Of a stretch of 36,822 nucleotides of DNA, positions 16,478 through 28,781 are shown in pieces. The translations under genes and the position numbers were made by a program. The notes under the pieces were generated by a model, which ran no database searches, was not told where the DNA came from, and worked only from the letters and a program-made list of their open reading frames with translations. Position 1 is the stretch's first letter. Each line of letters starts with the position of its first letter. This DNA comes from Hyphomicrobiales bacterium. GTDB taxonomy: Bacteria > Pseudomonadota > Alphaproteobacteria > Rhizobiales > Xanthobacteraceae. The DNA is taken from the NCBI GenBank assembly GCA_003140315.1, contig PLJS01000087.1, forward strand, positions 208 to 37,029, read 5' to 3'.

Positions 16478-17776
16478 TCAGGCCGGCGTCGGTGCTGACG
16501 TTTCGTCCGCGGGCCGCGTCTCGGGCATGAGCGCCCACACGGCGACAAGGCCCAAGGCCGCGATGGTCGCAAGCCCGAAGAATGCGAACCGGTTTCCGAA
16601 CTGGTCGCTCAAGTAGCCTGCGAGCATCGGACTGATGGACGCACCGATGCCGACGGCTGTGCCGACGATGCCCTGTGCAAAATTGAAGCGGCCCGTACCC
16701 CGCGTGATGTCGGCGATCGTCAGCGGGACCATCACGCCGAGCGCTGCCGCGGTCACGCCATCGAGCAACTGAACCGCGACCAGGAGATGCGGGTTCGTCA
16801 CCGCGGTGAACAAGAGCCCCCGCAGCACGAGCGCCGCGAATGCGATCAGGATGAACCGGCGGCGACCCCAGATTTGAGCCTGGTGGCCGACCCATGGCGA
16901 TATCGCGGCGACCACGATCTGCGGAACCACGATGCAGGCCGCGATCAGGACGGTCGCCCATTCGGCGGAGCGCATCGTGACGACGCTGGCCATCAATGGC
17001 AGCATCGAGGCGTTGGCGAGATGGAACAGCGCCGCGCATCCGGCGAGGATGAACAGCGAACGCTGTCGCAGAAGGCCCCGCAAGCTCGACGGCCGCGTGT
17101 TATTTTTCCGCTCTGCGGCGGCACCATGGGCAAGCTCCGGATCGACTTCGCTCGGCCGAATGCGGTTCAGCGCGACTAAGGTCGGCAGCAGCAACGCCGC
17201 GGTGACGAAGAAGACCGCCTGGGCCGAGAAAAAGTATCCGCACGCCCCCATCGCGGCCGCCGCAAGGCCGTTGCCGATGGATGCGAAGCGCGCATTGCGG
17301 CCGAGCCGGTCACCGATCCCCCCATACCCGACGAGGCCGAGGCTCAGCGCCACGATACAGGGGCCGAGCACGCAGCTTGCGGCGGCATGCAGCACGGCCG
17401 CGCTGAACACGAGCGGAAAAATCGGCCAGCACGCATAGGCGAGCGCGCTGATGCTGATCACGCCAAGCGCAATTCCCGCGACGAGACGTTCGGACCGTGC
17501 CGAGTCCACAATGAGGCCACCCGGCATTTGACCCAAGAGGGCCACGATGCCGCCGATCGACAGCACAAATCCGATGTCGACCTGCGTCCACTTTTGAGTC
17601 GTCAGATAGACGGAGATGAATGGACCAAAGCCGGTCTGCACGTCCGCCACGAAGAACACGAACCAGTCGAGACCACGAAGACTGCGACGCGAGGGATGCT
17701 GATTCATCATTTCGGCCGGGTGCTCGAAGCCCGGCTTCCGATCCTGAGGTTTCGGCATCCGCGCGTGCACAGTCAC
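16478..17776 (-). CDS. MFS transporter
   Basis: The 432-residue protein has about twelve membrane segments in two halves joined by a charged loop near residues 210-232 (PELAHGAAAERKNNTRPSS). The first segments read LRGLDWFVFFVADVQTGFGPF and VDIGFVLSIGGIVALLGQMPGGL, typical of a major facilitator superfamily family seen with PRC-barrel and stress genes in Rhizobiales. It would be a proton-coupled exchanger or exporter of an unknown small solute. The longest reading starts with GTG at 17776; ATGs at 17758 and 17710 are possible and I see no strong ribosome site to decide. It lies 21 bases after the PRC-barrel gene on the same strand. Confidence 0.85.
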   Translation of the reverse strand: MTVHARMPKPQDRKPGFEHPAEMMNQHPSRRSLRGLDWFVFFVADVQTGFGPFISVYLTTQKWTQVDIGFVLSIGGIVALLGQMPGGLIVDSARSERLVAGIALGVISISALAYACWPIFPLVFSAAVLHAAASCVLGPCIVALSLGLVGYGGIGDRLGRNARFASIGNGLAAAAMGACGYFFSAQAVFFVTAALLLPTLVALNRIRPSEVDPELAHGAAAERKNNTRPSSLRGLLRQRSLFILAGCAALFHLANASMLPLMASVVTMRSAEWATVLIAACIVVPQIVVAAISPWVGHQAQIWGRRRFILIAFAALVLRGLLFTAVTNPHLLVAVQLLDGVTAAALGVMVPLTIADITRGTGRFNFAQGIVGTAVGIGASISPMLAGYLSDQFGNRFAFFGLATIAALGLVAVWALMPETRPADETSAPTPA

Positions 17777-17797
17777 GCCGGCGTCGTCTCGCGGCTG

Positions 17798-18253
17798 CTA
17801 TTGATGCGGATCGGGCGGGGGCAGATCGGCCGCGCCGAGAACGATGACGGCACTCTTGTCCTTGTATTCGGGCGCCGCCTTGATCTGTTCACGGGTCAGT
17901 TCCAACGTCACGGCGTTGGACTTGTCTGGGTCGGACGTAAAGGTCAGCACATTCCAGTCGACAGCGATCTTCCTGGTGCCGACGCCAAAGAATCCCCCAA
18001 AATCGATCACGGCGGCGCGCACCTGCCCGGTTCGGTCCACGATGACGTCAACCAGGCGGCCAAGGCTCTCGCCCGTATTGCTGCGGATCTCCTTGCCGAG
18101 GACGCTTTCCGCCTGCTTCGAGCCAAGGATCGTCATCGAAGGCGCGGGAGCACTGGTTTGGGCACCATCCTGCGCGGCGACAGGAGCCGAAGGGCCGACA
18201 AAAAGCCAGATGAGCGAGACCGTTGCGGTAACGGCGCTGAATTGACGACGCAT
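17798..18253 (-). CDS. Exported PRC-barrel domain protein
   Basis: This 151-residue protein has a signal peptide (MRRQFSAVTATVSLIWLFVG, cleavage near APVAAQD) and one PRC-barrel domain: MTILGSKQAESVLGKEIRS, then GESLGRLVDVIVDRTGQVRA, AVIDFGGFFGVGTRKIAVDW. PRC barrels are small beta domains first described in photosynthetic reaction-centre H subunits and RimM; exported versions in Rhizobiales are of unknown role. The ATG at 18253 is preceded by GGGGAG. The MFS gene follows 21 bases downstream, so the two are probably cotranscribed. Confidence 0.85.
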   Translation of the reverse strand: MRRQFSAVTATVSLIWLFVGPSAPVAAQDGAQTSAPAPSMTILGSKQAESVLGKEIRSNTGESLGRLVDVIVDRTGQVRAAVIDFGGFFGVGTRKIAVDWNVLTFTSDPDKSNAVTLELTREQIKAAPEYKDKSAVIVLGAADLPPPDPHQ

Positions 18254-18352
18254 CTCCCCGCTCCCGATTGAGTTTCACCAGATCGATAGAGGGGAACACG
18301 GAGGAGCCCGATCGGTTCCGGCGATGGCCGACCTGCTGAAAAAAAAGTTCGC

Positions 18353-20548
18353 TCAGTGCGAGGAAATAACCGAAACCTGAATGTTCCCGCGCGAGCGCAG
18401 AAGTTCCACTGAAATCTGGTCCCCATGCCGGCGCACCTTGAGGTCGCTGCGCGCGTCGCCGAGTTGAAGATCGCGCAAGATGACTTCGTCCAGGAACGGC
18501 GGCAGATGAGGCGTGCGGAGCCGGATTTCGTTCGTGGCGGGTACGAATTCGAGCCCGAGCGAGGCCTGGATCAGCGCAAACGGCGTTGCACTCGCCCAGG
18601 CCTGCGGAGAGCAGGCGACCGGATAGAGCGTCGGACCCCGCCGCCGTTCCCGGTTGAAGCCGCAGAACAACTCCGGCAGACGGCGAAGATCCATGTAGCT
18701 CGCCGCGTCGAACAATCCCTTGGAGACCTGGGCAACCGCCCGATTAAGCCCATAGCGCGCAAACCCAAGCGCGATCAGTGCGTTGTCGTGCGGCCAGATC
18801 GATCCATTATGGTAGGACATCGGATTATATCGGGCCTCGTCGCGCGCGACCGTCCGGATTCCCCACCCCGAGAAGAACCGAGGGCTGAGCAGTCCCTTGG
18901 CGACAAGCATGGCGCGGTCCGCGCGCGCGATCCCGGTGAACAGCGTCTGGCCGGCGTTCGACGTGCGCACAGCGCACGGCACCTTGGCGCCGTCGAGCGC
19001 AAGCGCATAGCTGTCGATCGCCGGACACCAGAATGCGGCCTCGAAGCGCTCGGCCAGTCGCGCCGCATCCGCTTCGAGCCTTTGCGCAAGCTGCACGTGT
19101 CCGAGGCGCAGCGCGCACCGCGCGGCGACCTGCTTGGCGGCAAAGACGTAGCCTTGGACTTCTGCGAGCGCGATGGGACCTTCGGCCAGCTGGCCATCGG
19201 CATGAAACACCGCGTCGAGGGAATCCTTCCAACCCTGATTGGCAAGGCCTTGGTCGGTTTTGCGGTAATATTCGACGAACCCATCCCGATCCGCATCGCC
19301 CGGCCCATCGATCCAGCCGAGCGCGGCCTCGATCGCAGGCCACAACTCCTTCAGCGTCGCATCGTCGTGGGTTCGCTCGAAATATAGTCCGGCAAGCAGG
19401 ACGAATAGCGGCGTTGAATCCACGCTGCCGTAATAAAGGCCGAACGGAACCTCGTTGAGCGCGGCCATCTCGCCCGAGCGCATCTCGTGCAGGATCTTTC
19501 CCGGCTCTGAATCCGCAGCGGCATCGCTGTCGGTCGCCTGATAGGCCGCGAGCCGGCGCAAGACGCCGCGCGCCATGCCGGGATCGCACCACAGCATCTC
19601 GATGGCGGTGATCAGCCCGTCACGTCCGAACGTGGTCGAGTACCAGGGGATGCCGGCATAGGGATAGCGGCCCTGCGGCGTCTCGGTCATCAGCATGCCG
19701 AGATCGGCGGCGGCGCGGCAGAGCACTTCGTTGAACACTTCGTTGGATGTCTCGACCGTTGCGATATCCCGGGTCTCTCTGCGCAGCTCGCGATGCGCAC
19801 CGAGCAGGCCGCGCAGAAATGGGGTCGGGCGTTCGGCGATCGCCTCGCGGCAGCTCACGAGCAGGAAGATCGGACGCGCTTCATGGGGCGCGAGCACGAA
19901 TCGATAGCTTGCGGAATTCGCCGTGAGCTCGGTCGGCGGCGGGTCGAAGGCAAGCGTGGTCCGGCGCCATGTGTCGTCGAGGCCCTTGTAGCTCAACAGG
20001 ACCTGCGCGCCGCCGATCACTCTTTGCGAGGTGGTGCCGCGCCGGGCGCGGTGCTCACCGCGCACCTCGAACAGATCGGCAAAATCGTTGTCGAAGCTCA
20101 GCGACAGAAGCAGCTCGACAGGGCGGAGCCCGTGATTGCGCACGGCGATGCGCTGATAGGCTGTTCCCTGCCAAAGGAAGATCGTGCGCGCGACGTGAAC
20201 GATGTCTTTTTCAAGTACGCGCTGCCCATCGACATAGAGATCGGGGTTGGTCAGATCGACCGCGAGCAGCGTGTTGTCGTCGCGCACATTCGAGCCGAGC
20301 AGCAGCGGCTGCGCATCGTTCAGCCGCAGTTCGAGACGGGAGAGAAAACGTGTGTCGTCATGAAACAGCCCATCTGCCCCCCCGGCCGAGGCGCCGATGT
20401 CCCCATGGCTGTCAACGACGAGAAACGTGTCGCCGTGCTTGAGCGCGCGGCGCGGACGCGTCGTGGATCGGGTCGCCGCAATGTAGAACGGAAGCTCGGG
20501 CGGATCGTCTTGGACCGGCTGGGGAGCTTTCAGAGTGTCCAACGGCAT
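18353..20548 (-). CDS. Amylo-alpha-1,6-glucosidase / glycogen-debranching-like protein
   Basis: The 731-residue protein has an N-terminal beta-rich debranching domain (HGDTFLVVDSHGDIGASAGG, then GLFHDDTRFLSRLELRLN) and a C-terminal (alpha/alpha)6 domain related to glycogen debranching enzymes and GH15/GH63. The latter shows YAGIPWYSTTFGRDGLITA, LANQGWKDSLDAVFHADGQ and the late segment SYHNGSIWPHDNALIALGF, which place likely acidic catalytic residues. Proteins of this type are common beside GT4 genes in Rhizobiales and probably remodel alpha-glucans or glucosides in the cytoplasm, as no signal peptide is seen. The ATG at 20548 has GAAGG upstream. Family assignment is good; the glycan is unknown. 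Confidence 0.87.
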   Translation of the reverse strand: MPLDTLKAPQPVQDDPPELPFYIAATRSTTRPRRALKHGDTFLVVDSHGDIGASAGGADGLFHDDTRFLSRLELRLNDAQPLLLGSNVRDDNTLLAVDLTNPDLYVDGQRVLEKDIVHVARTIFLWQGTAYQRIAVRNHGLRPVELLLSLSFDNDFADLFEVRGEHRARRGTTSQRVIGGAQVLLSYKGLDDTWRRTTLAFDPPPTELTANSASYRFVLAPHEARPIFLLVSCREAIAERPTPFLRGLLGAHRELRRETRDIATVETSNEVFNEVLCRAAADLGMLMTETPQGRYPYAGIPWYSTTFGRDGLITAIEMLWCDPGMARGVLRRLAAYQATDSDAAADSEPGKILHEMRSGEMAALNEVPFGLYYGSVDSTPLFVLLAGLYFERTHDDATLKELWPAIEAALGWIDGPGDADRDGFVEYYRKTDQGLANQGWKDSLDAVFHADGQLAEGPIALAEVQGYVFAAKQVAARCALRLGHVQLAQRLEADAARLAERFEAAFWCPAIDSYALALDGAKVPCAVRTSNAGQTLFTGIARADRAMLVAKGLLSPRFFSGWGIRTVARDEARYNPMSYHNGSIWPHDNALIALGFARYGLNRAVAQVSKGLFDAASYMDLRRLPELFCGFNRERRRGPTLYPVACSPQAWASATPFALIQASLGLEFVPATNEIRLRTPHLPPFLDEVILRDLQLGDARSDLKVRRHGDQISVELLRSRGNIQVSVISSH

Positions 20549-20722
20549 AAAAGGGCCTTCATGATTCTTGGCCCCCGCCCAGCCGCCTTATACGGGAGTT
20601 CGCGGATGCGCCAAAGACGGACTTAAGGGTAAATCACGCGATTGCGACGGTCTGGCTCCCGTGGATCGCCTGCTTTGTGGGCGCTGTGGAGCGATTCGAC
20701 CGTTCCGGATCGATATACGTGT

Positions 20723-21847
20723 TCACATCGCCGCCGTGGTCCAGGCTACCAGCTCGACAGCGAGCTTGCCGAAGGCTTCGTCGAGTGCGGCTGCGGTTGC
20801 GGCGGCGTCCGTTGCTGCGGGTCGCACCGTCGCGTGAAATATGCGCGCATCGACGATCCGGCCATTGGTGGCCAGGATCCGGGCAGCGAACTCAACATCC
20901 GCCACGGGTTCGGCGAGCATCGAAAGTTGAAAGCTGCGAACATCGATCAGGAGCTGATAATCGGCGGTGAGCGCCTCCATCGGCCGCGTGACCGTGCGCA
21001 GGAGATTTGCATTCTCGAAACTCTGGATGATCCTCGCTTGAAGGAGCTTGGGCAGGTTGTCGCTCCATCGCGCATTGGCGAATGTCGGCCCTTCGACCCC
21101 GCTCGGCCGAACCAGGATCTTCTGCGTGTCGAACATGAGTACGCCGGTCGGCTCCATCACGGCGAGCAGCCCCGAAGGTGCCTTGGTGGCGGTCGGAAAA
21201 ACACGCGCTGCCGTCAGGTCATAGACAATCGGCGGCGCGGCCGCGGGGCCGCCACCGACCATTCGCTCCACACCGGCTACGATACCGTCGAGACGATCGG
21301 AATTGCGCGCGAGCGCCGCCGAGAACACCTTGAGATTGGCGATCGTCTCGCGCAACGGCTCCGAATTTTCCGATAGGACCGTGTCGACGCGTCGAAGTGC
21401 ATCGCGCGCCGCCTGAGTCATGCTCTGACCGGCCAGAGGATCGGCAACGAGGACAGGCGGCTCGCCCGGCGGCGTGAGCCACACCGGCGCCGCGCTGCTC
21501 CCGCCTTCGAGCGCGATCACCGGAACCCCCGTCAATCCCTGAAAGTCCAGTCCGACATGCGTATCCGGACGCACCGGCGTGCTTGGGGCAACGGCGATCG
21601 TCGCCACGATCTGTTGCGGATTGTCGGGGCTGAGTTGGAGATCGGTGACCTCCCCAACGCGGATGCCGTTGAACAGAACGGCCGCGCCCGGCAACAATCC
21701 CGCGACGGTGTTCTCGAAGCGAACGTGATAGACGGTCCGTTTGTTCAATCCGCCGGTGTTGTGCAGCCAGTAAACGAAGCCGAAGACCGCACTGATGGCG
21801 ACGAGCACGAAGAGTCCGATCAGGGCGTAGGGCGCGCGGGTTTCCAT
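20723..21847 (-). CDS. MlaD-type lipid-transfer protein fused to an auxiliary lipoprotein-like domain
   Basis: The 374-residue protein has one N-terminal membrane segment (YALIGLFVLVAISAVFGFVYW), then an MCE/MlaD domain (YHVRFENTVAGLLPGAAVLF, GIRVGEVTDLQLSPDN, GLDFQGLTGVPVIALEGG), a helical stretch and, from about residue 210, a domain like the ABC-transport auxiliary lipoprotein family (VIYDLTAARVFP, DYQLLIDVRSFQL, ARILATNGRIVDARIF). In many bacteria the auxiliary part is a separate outer-membrane lipoprotein; here it is joined to MlaD with no lipobox. It is anchored in the inner membrane and would pass phospholipids across the periplasm. It follows the ATPase gene by nine bases. Confidence 0.88.
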   Translation of the reverse strand: METRAPYALIGLFVLVAISAVFGFVYWLHNTGGLNKRTVYHVRFENTVAGLLPGAAVLFNGIRVGEVTDLQLSPDNPQQIVATIAVAPSTPVRPDTHVGLDFQGLTGVPVIALEGGSSAAPVWLTPPGEPPVLVADPLAGQSMTQAARDALRRVDTVLSENSEPLRETIANLKVFSAALARNSDRLDGIVAGVERMVGGGPAAAPPIVYDLTAARVFPTATKAPSGLLAVMEPTGVLMFDTQKILVRPSGVEGPTFANARWSDNLPKLLQARIIQSFENANLLRTVTRPMEALTADYQLLIDVRSFQLSMLAEPVADVEFAARILATNGRIVDARIFHATVRPAATDAAATAAALDEAFGKLAVELVAWTTAAM

Positions 21848-21856
21848 CGGTCGACC

Positions 21857-22636
21857 TTAATTCAGCGGATGTGTCAGCGCACGTCCCCGTTCGCCTTGGA
21901 AATAGGACTTCACCCAGGGATGATCTGAGGCGAGCAGCGCCCCGATCGGCCCCACCGCGACGATCTTCCCATCGGCGAGAGCCGCGGTCCGATCGCAGAC
22001 CATATGAAGGCTCTGCAGGTCATGGGTGACCATGAAGACCGTCAAGCCGAGTGTCCGCTGCAAAGTCTTGATCAACGTATCGAACGCTCCCGCGGCGATC
22101 GGGTCCAGCCCCGAGGTTGGTTCGTCCAGAAATACGATCTCCGGGTCAAGGGCCAGCGCGCGCGCGAGTCCGACGCGCTTGGTCATGCCTCCCGACAGCT
22201 CGGCGGGGAATTTGTCGCCGTCTTCGTCGGTCAGGCCGACCATTTCAAGTTTGGCGGTGGCGAGCTCATCGAGCAGCTTGTCCGAGAGATGCAGGTTCTC
22301 ACGCATCGGAAACTGCACGTTCTGGCGCGCCGTGAGCGAGGAGAACAGCGCCCCTTGCTGGAACAGGACGCCCCAGCGCCGTCCGATCGTGGGGGCATTA
22401 TGCGGGCTTGTCCGGTCGAGGCCGATGCCAAGCACCTCGATGCTGCCCGCCCGCTTGGGCAGCAGGCCGATGATCGTGCGCAACAGGACCGATTTGCCGC
22501 CGCCCGACGCGCCGACGAGGCCCATGATCTCTCCCCTCCGCACGTCGAGGGAGAGATGGTCGAGCACGACCTGATCGCCGAATCCGACCACAAGATCGCG
22601 CACCCGGATCGCCATCGGCTCGCTCGACGAATCCAT
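21857..22636 (-). CDS. Mla-type lipid transport ATP-binding protein (MlaF-like)
   Basis: The 259-residue ATPase has Walker A GASGGGKSV, the Q-loop LFQQGALFSSL, the signature ELSGGMTKRVGLARALA, Walker B EIVFLDEPTSGLD and the His switch VTHDLQ. The signature variant SGGM..R is typical of MlaF/MKL ATPases, which drive the MlaE permease in phospholipid trafficking between inner and outer membrane. It lies three bases after the permease gene and nine before the MlaD fusion gene, giving the usual permease, ATPase, MlaD order. Confidence 0.92.
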   Translation of the reverse strand: MDSSSEPMAIRVRDLVVGFGDQVVLDHLSLDVRRGEIMGLVGASGGGKSVLLRTIIGLLPKRAGSIEVLGIGLDRTSPHNAPTIGRRWGVLFQQGALFSSLTARQNVQFPMRENLHLSDKLLDELATAKLEMVGLTDEDGDKFPAELSGGMTKRVGLARALALDPEIVFLDEPTSGLDPIAAGAFDTLIKTLQRTLGLTVFMVTHDLQSLHMVCDRTAALADGKIVAVGPIGALLASDHPWVKSYFQGERGRALTHPLN

Positions 22637-22639
22637 AAG

Positions 22640-23776
22640 TCACATTCCGATCGAGGCGAAGAAAATGGCGAATACGCCGTCGAGCACGATCACCAGGAAA
22701 ATCGATTTTACCACGGACGTGGTGGTCCGCAGGCCAAGCGATTCGGCGCTGCCTTTCACGCGCAGGCCTTCGCTGCATGCCACGACACCGATCACCAGCG
22801 CCATGAAGGGCGCCTTGATCATGCCGACCTGGAAATGCGTTACCGAGATCGCCTCGCGCAGCCGGGCGATGTAAATCTCCGGGCTCATTCCGCCGTATAG
22901 CCAGGCCACCAGCCCGCCGCCATAAAGCGCGGCCAAAGAGCCGAAGAACGTCAGGATCGGCAACGCGACGACCAACGCGAGCACGCGCGGCACGATCAGC
23001 ACCTCGACCGGATCGAACCCCATGGTACGCAACGCGTCGATTTCCTCGCGCATCTTCATCGAGCCGAGCTCGGCGGTGTAGGCGCTGCCGGACCGGCCCG
23101 CGACCATGATCGCGACGATCAGGACGCCAAGCTCGCGCAGCACCAGAATGCCGACCATGTCGACCACGTAGGCATCTGCGCCGAATTTGCGGAAATGGAA
23201 GAATCCTTGCTGGGCGATGATGCAGCCGATCAGGAAGGTGATCAGCAGGACGATCGGCATGGCTTGCCAGCCGACGCGATTGAGATGATGCACCGCGGAG
23301 ATAAACCGGAAGCGGAGCGGGTGGACGAGGATGCGCGCGAGCGTCACGCTGAGGTCGCCGAACATCTCGACAAACGCAAGAATATCGCGTTTGAAGCCCA
23401 CCGTCGTGCGGCCGAGATTGTCGAGCGCGGAGATGAAACGGTTGCGTCTCGCGCGCAGGATGCGTGGCTGGCGGTTCACCGCGCGCACCTCGTCGAGGAG
23501 GCTGCGGTAGTGTTCCGGCAACCGGGTGAAGTCGGCGTCCTGTCCGCGTTCCCGCCCGCGACGGATCAAGCGCTCGAGCAGCCAGGCCCCGAGCGTATCG
23601 AGCTCTTGGACACCGGCCATATCGATCGCCATGCTTCGGGTATTCGCGACTTGCAGCGCACCAGCGTCCACCAACCGCTCAAGTGCTTCGGAATGAGCGA
23701 TGGTCCATGATCCAACCGCGGCGAATTCCAGCCGTTCAGCGCTGATCGTGCTGTTCAGGGCTGGTTCGAGGTTCAT
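22640..23776 (-). CDS. MlaE-family lipid ABC permease with N-terminal STAS domain
   Basis: The 378-residue protein joins a STAS domain (residues about 8-110: LEFAAVGSWTIAHSEALERL, MAIDMAGVQELDTLGAWLLERL) to an MlaE permease (about 130-378) with five to six membrane segments, including VGWQAMPIVLLITFLIGCII and RSGSAYTAELGSMKMREEIDAL. In the classic Mla system the STAS protein (MlaB) is a separate subunit that regulates the ATPase; here the two are one chain, a known arrangement. It is the first gene of the minus-strand lipid-transport operon. Confidence 0.92.
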   Translation of the reverse strand: MNLEPALNSTISAERLEFAAVGSWTIAHSEALERLVDAGALQVANTRSMAIDMAGVQELDTLGAWLLERLIRRGRERGQDADFTRLPEHYRSLLDEVRAVNRQPRILRARRNRFISALDNLGRTTVGFKRDILAFVEMFGDLSVTLARILVHPLRFRFISAVHHLNRVGWQAMPIVLLITFLIGCIIAQQGFFHFRKFGADAYVVDMVGILVLRELGVLIVAIMVAGRSGSAYTAELGSMKMREEIDALRTMGFDPVEVLIVPRVLALVVALPILTFFGSLAALYGGGLVAWLYGGMSPEIYIARLREAISVTHFQVGMIKAPFMALVIGVVACSEGLRVKGSAESLGLRTTTSVVKSIFLVIVLDGVFAIFFASIGM

Positions 23777-23873
23777 GCCCCCTCCATCCGAGCGCGTGCA
23801 ATCATCAACAATCGGCCGTCTGCTCGAGCAGCGCGACCGTGCGGTTGTTGGACCTTCATCACAAGGCCGATGA

Positions 23874-24401
23874 TCACTTCGATCCGCGCGCCAGATCGAT
23901 CGTGATGTCCGACATCTCGCTTCCCGGCGACTGAATCGAAACCGATTGCCGCGAGCCGCGCGTCGTTACGGCCAAGATCGCCGTGAAGGTCTGACCTTCA
24001 GCCCTTGCCCGGATCTGATTGGCGGCGGCGGTGCCGGTGATGGTGCCGCCTACCCCGCGTGTCGACTCGTTCCACGAGCCCGAAATCGCACGATCTTTGT
24101 AGCTGATGTGGCTTTGCAACTCGAACTTATAGCTGTCGCTCGTGCAGCTGAGCTCCAGCCGGAGATCGACGTTGCTGCTGTCGAGACGATATGTCGCCCG
24201 GCAACGAATGCGCTCCTTCGCTCCGTTGGCAAGGGCAATGATCCCTGTGCCGGTCCACGAGCCGGGCAGCCCCGCGAACGGTCCTTCAGCAGGCTGCTGG
24301 GCGAAGCTTTGGGACGCAAGAAGCGAAAGCAAGACCGCGAATACGGCCCGCACGAGCGCATAACGGTAGCCTCGCGTCGATTGCAGTGACAGGAACTCCA
24401 T
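23874..24401 (-). CDS. Exported protein of unknown function
   Basis: I do not recognise this 175-residue protein. It has a signal peptide (RYALVRAVFAVLLSLLASQS, cleavage after FAQ) and a mature part rich in short beta strands, with the repeated theme GSWTGTGIIALANGAKERIRC, a Cys pair (RCRATY and ELSCTS) and SGSWNESTRGVGGTITG. The pattern suggests a small secreted beta-barrel, perhaps lipocalin-like. It is a lone gene between the lipid transport operon and the broken GH5 gene, both on the same strand. Confidence 0.75.
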   Translation of the reverse strand: MEFLSLQSTRGYRYALVRAVFAVLLSLLASQSFAQQPAEGPFAGLPGSWTGTGIIALANGAKERIRCRATYRLDSSNVDLRLELSCTSDSYKFELQSHISYKDRAISGSWNESTRGVGGTITGTAAANQIRARAEGQTFTAILAVTTRGSRQSVSIQSPGSEMSDITIDLARGSK

Positions 24402-24616
24402 GCTGCATCCTTTGGTGACCGTTGAACCTGGTGCGGAGCTTTCGACCTCCGCAGAAGCGCAGTTCCGAGGAATGCTCGGAGCGCTTTTTCATGACCTTGA
24501 AATCATACCAGACCGAACCCGATCCGCACCCTCAAATCGAGCACAACTTTGGATGATGCCCAATGCGAAGAAGCAGACGACCCAGCGGCCTATATCAGAT
24601 CGCTCGCCAGGTAGCG

Positions 24617-25871
24617 CTATGGCGCCATAAGGCCAAGTGAGTTGAGGTAACCACCGTTGACGCGGCCGTTCCTGAACCTTGCGGCTTCCAGATAGGCGTC
24701 AAGGATCGCCTGCGCCTGCTGGCGAAACGGAAACAAGCTCGCCTCAGGCGCTCGGATGTCGGAGCCGCCGACATTGGCGATCAGATCCCATCCCGCCGGC
24801 GTTTGAATCGAGATCACGGTCGAGTCGGAATCGAGGTTCTTGTAGGGCCAGAAACACCATCCGATGCCGAATTGCTCATGGAGCCGGCGGAACCTCTCGT
24901 TCCAATTATTGGTGAGCTCGCCGGTCTCGCCGATGAGCAGAGGCACATTCCAGCGATTACTGAAGTTCAGGTAGCCCTGAAGCGAGTCGCGGGTCGGGTT
25001 GGCCCAGAATTTATGATAAGTGTAAATGGCGTTGGCGTCGAAAGGCCGATCGAACACCGCGAAGTTCGTGCTCCATTGCGCGCCGGCGAGCAGCACGCCG
25101 TGGTTTGAATCGACGCTGCGGATGGCGGCAACGATCTCGCGGTAGAATGTCTCCAGCCGCGGATTGAGATAATTCTCGTCGCTATAGGGCGAGATCGGCT
25201 CGTTGAGCAGATCATAGCCGAGTATGGCCGGCTCGTCGCGGTAACGCACGGCGAGCTCGCGCCACAGCGCGACGGTCAGCCGCCGATATCGCGGCACGTA
25301 GAACGTCAGCGGGAATCCGGTGCCGTCGTCGTGGTTGACGCCCGTCTGGCCACCGGGCGCGGCATGCAGATCGATGATGACGCGCAGGCCGGCTTCCCGG
25401 CACCATGCGACAAGGCGATCGAGAAGAGACCATCCTGGTCCTTCGAACCGGTCCGCGCCGCCATCGCCGGGCTCGACGAACAGCCGCCAATGCAGCGGCA
25501 CACGCACCGTGTTTGAATCCGGCGGCCTTGATGAAACGGATATCCTCTTCGGCGACATAGATGTCGCGAAATTCGCGCCAGAAGTGCGATGCCTCCGCGG
25601 GACCAACCAAGGCCTCGACGACCCGGGCGATCTCGGTCGGCGCGCGGGCGTGCGCGAACTTGAACATGTAGCCTTCGGGCACCAGCCAGTTGCCGAGATT
25701 GATTCCCTTGACGGTGAAACGGTCGCCGCGGGCGTCCACGAGACGAGCGCCTTCCGCGTGAATGAAGTCTTGCGGTGCGGCGGCCGCGGTTCCGATGGCG
25801 AGCGTGACGACAAGCGCCAGGACGCCGAGCTGGCAGAAACGAAGGCAACCTCCAGCATCGCGGACGCTCAT
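24617..25871 (-). pseudogene. Frameshifted GH5 (cellulase-family) glycosidase
   Basis: Two frames together give one exported GH5 protein of about 417 residues. The first frame, from the ATG at 25871, has a signal peptide (CQLGVLALVVTLAIGTAAAA) and the family start VKGINLGNWLVPEGYMFKF, then DIRFIKAAGFK. The second frame resumes NTVRVPLHW and carries both catalytic Glu residues, in YDLLNEPISPY (acid/base) and PLLIGETGE (nucleophile). The join is at TTT 25512-25514: removing one base restores GF-NTVRVPLHW and makes 1254 bases, exactly 418 codons. No other lesion is seen, so this is either a very recent mutation or a homopolymer sequencing error. The intact form would cleave beta-glucans in the periplasm or outside the cell. 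Confidence 0.85.
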
Positions 25872-26070
25872 CGACCGAGCCCTTTCAGGATCAGCGCGAT
25901 GCCAAAATCATGCCAGCTGCAACGCAGCCGCTTGCCGACGGTGTATGCCTGAAGAGCGTTTGTCCTACCTGCGGATCGCAGAGATCATACTAAGATGAAT
26001 GTATGGCGTCGCCGGACAACTGGCGGAATGGGCGCAGCCTCGTGCTCCCATGAGCGAGGGCAAATAGTCG
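25872..26070. other. Divergent intergenic region between GH5 and GntP genes
   Basis: These 199 bases separate the GH5 start (minus) from the GntP start (plus). Promoters for both must lie here. I see no clear operator or promoter consensus. Confidence 0.4.
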
Positions 26071-28694
<2,624 letters not shown>

Positions 28695-28781
28695 GTCGTG
28701 CCCCTTGGCTTGTGGCGCCTCGATGGACTGCGATACGCTTCCGATCGTTTCAGCTTGCTGGGCAGCGTTTGGGGGATTTCG

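Noticed and set aside
15564-17039. 491-codon minus-strand frame across the glycosyltransferase and MFS genes
   Set aside because: It is antisense to one real gene and out of frame with the other; no domain is seen.
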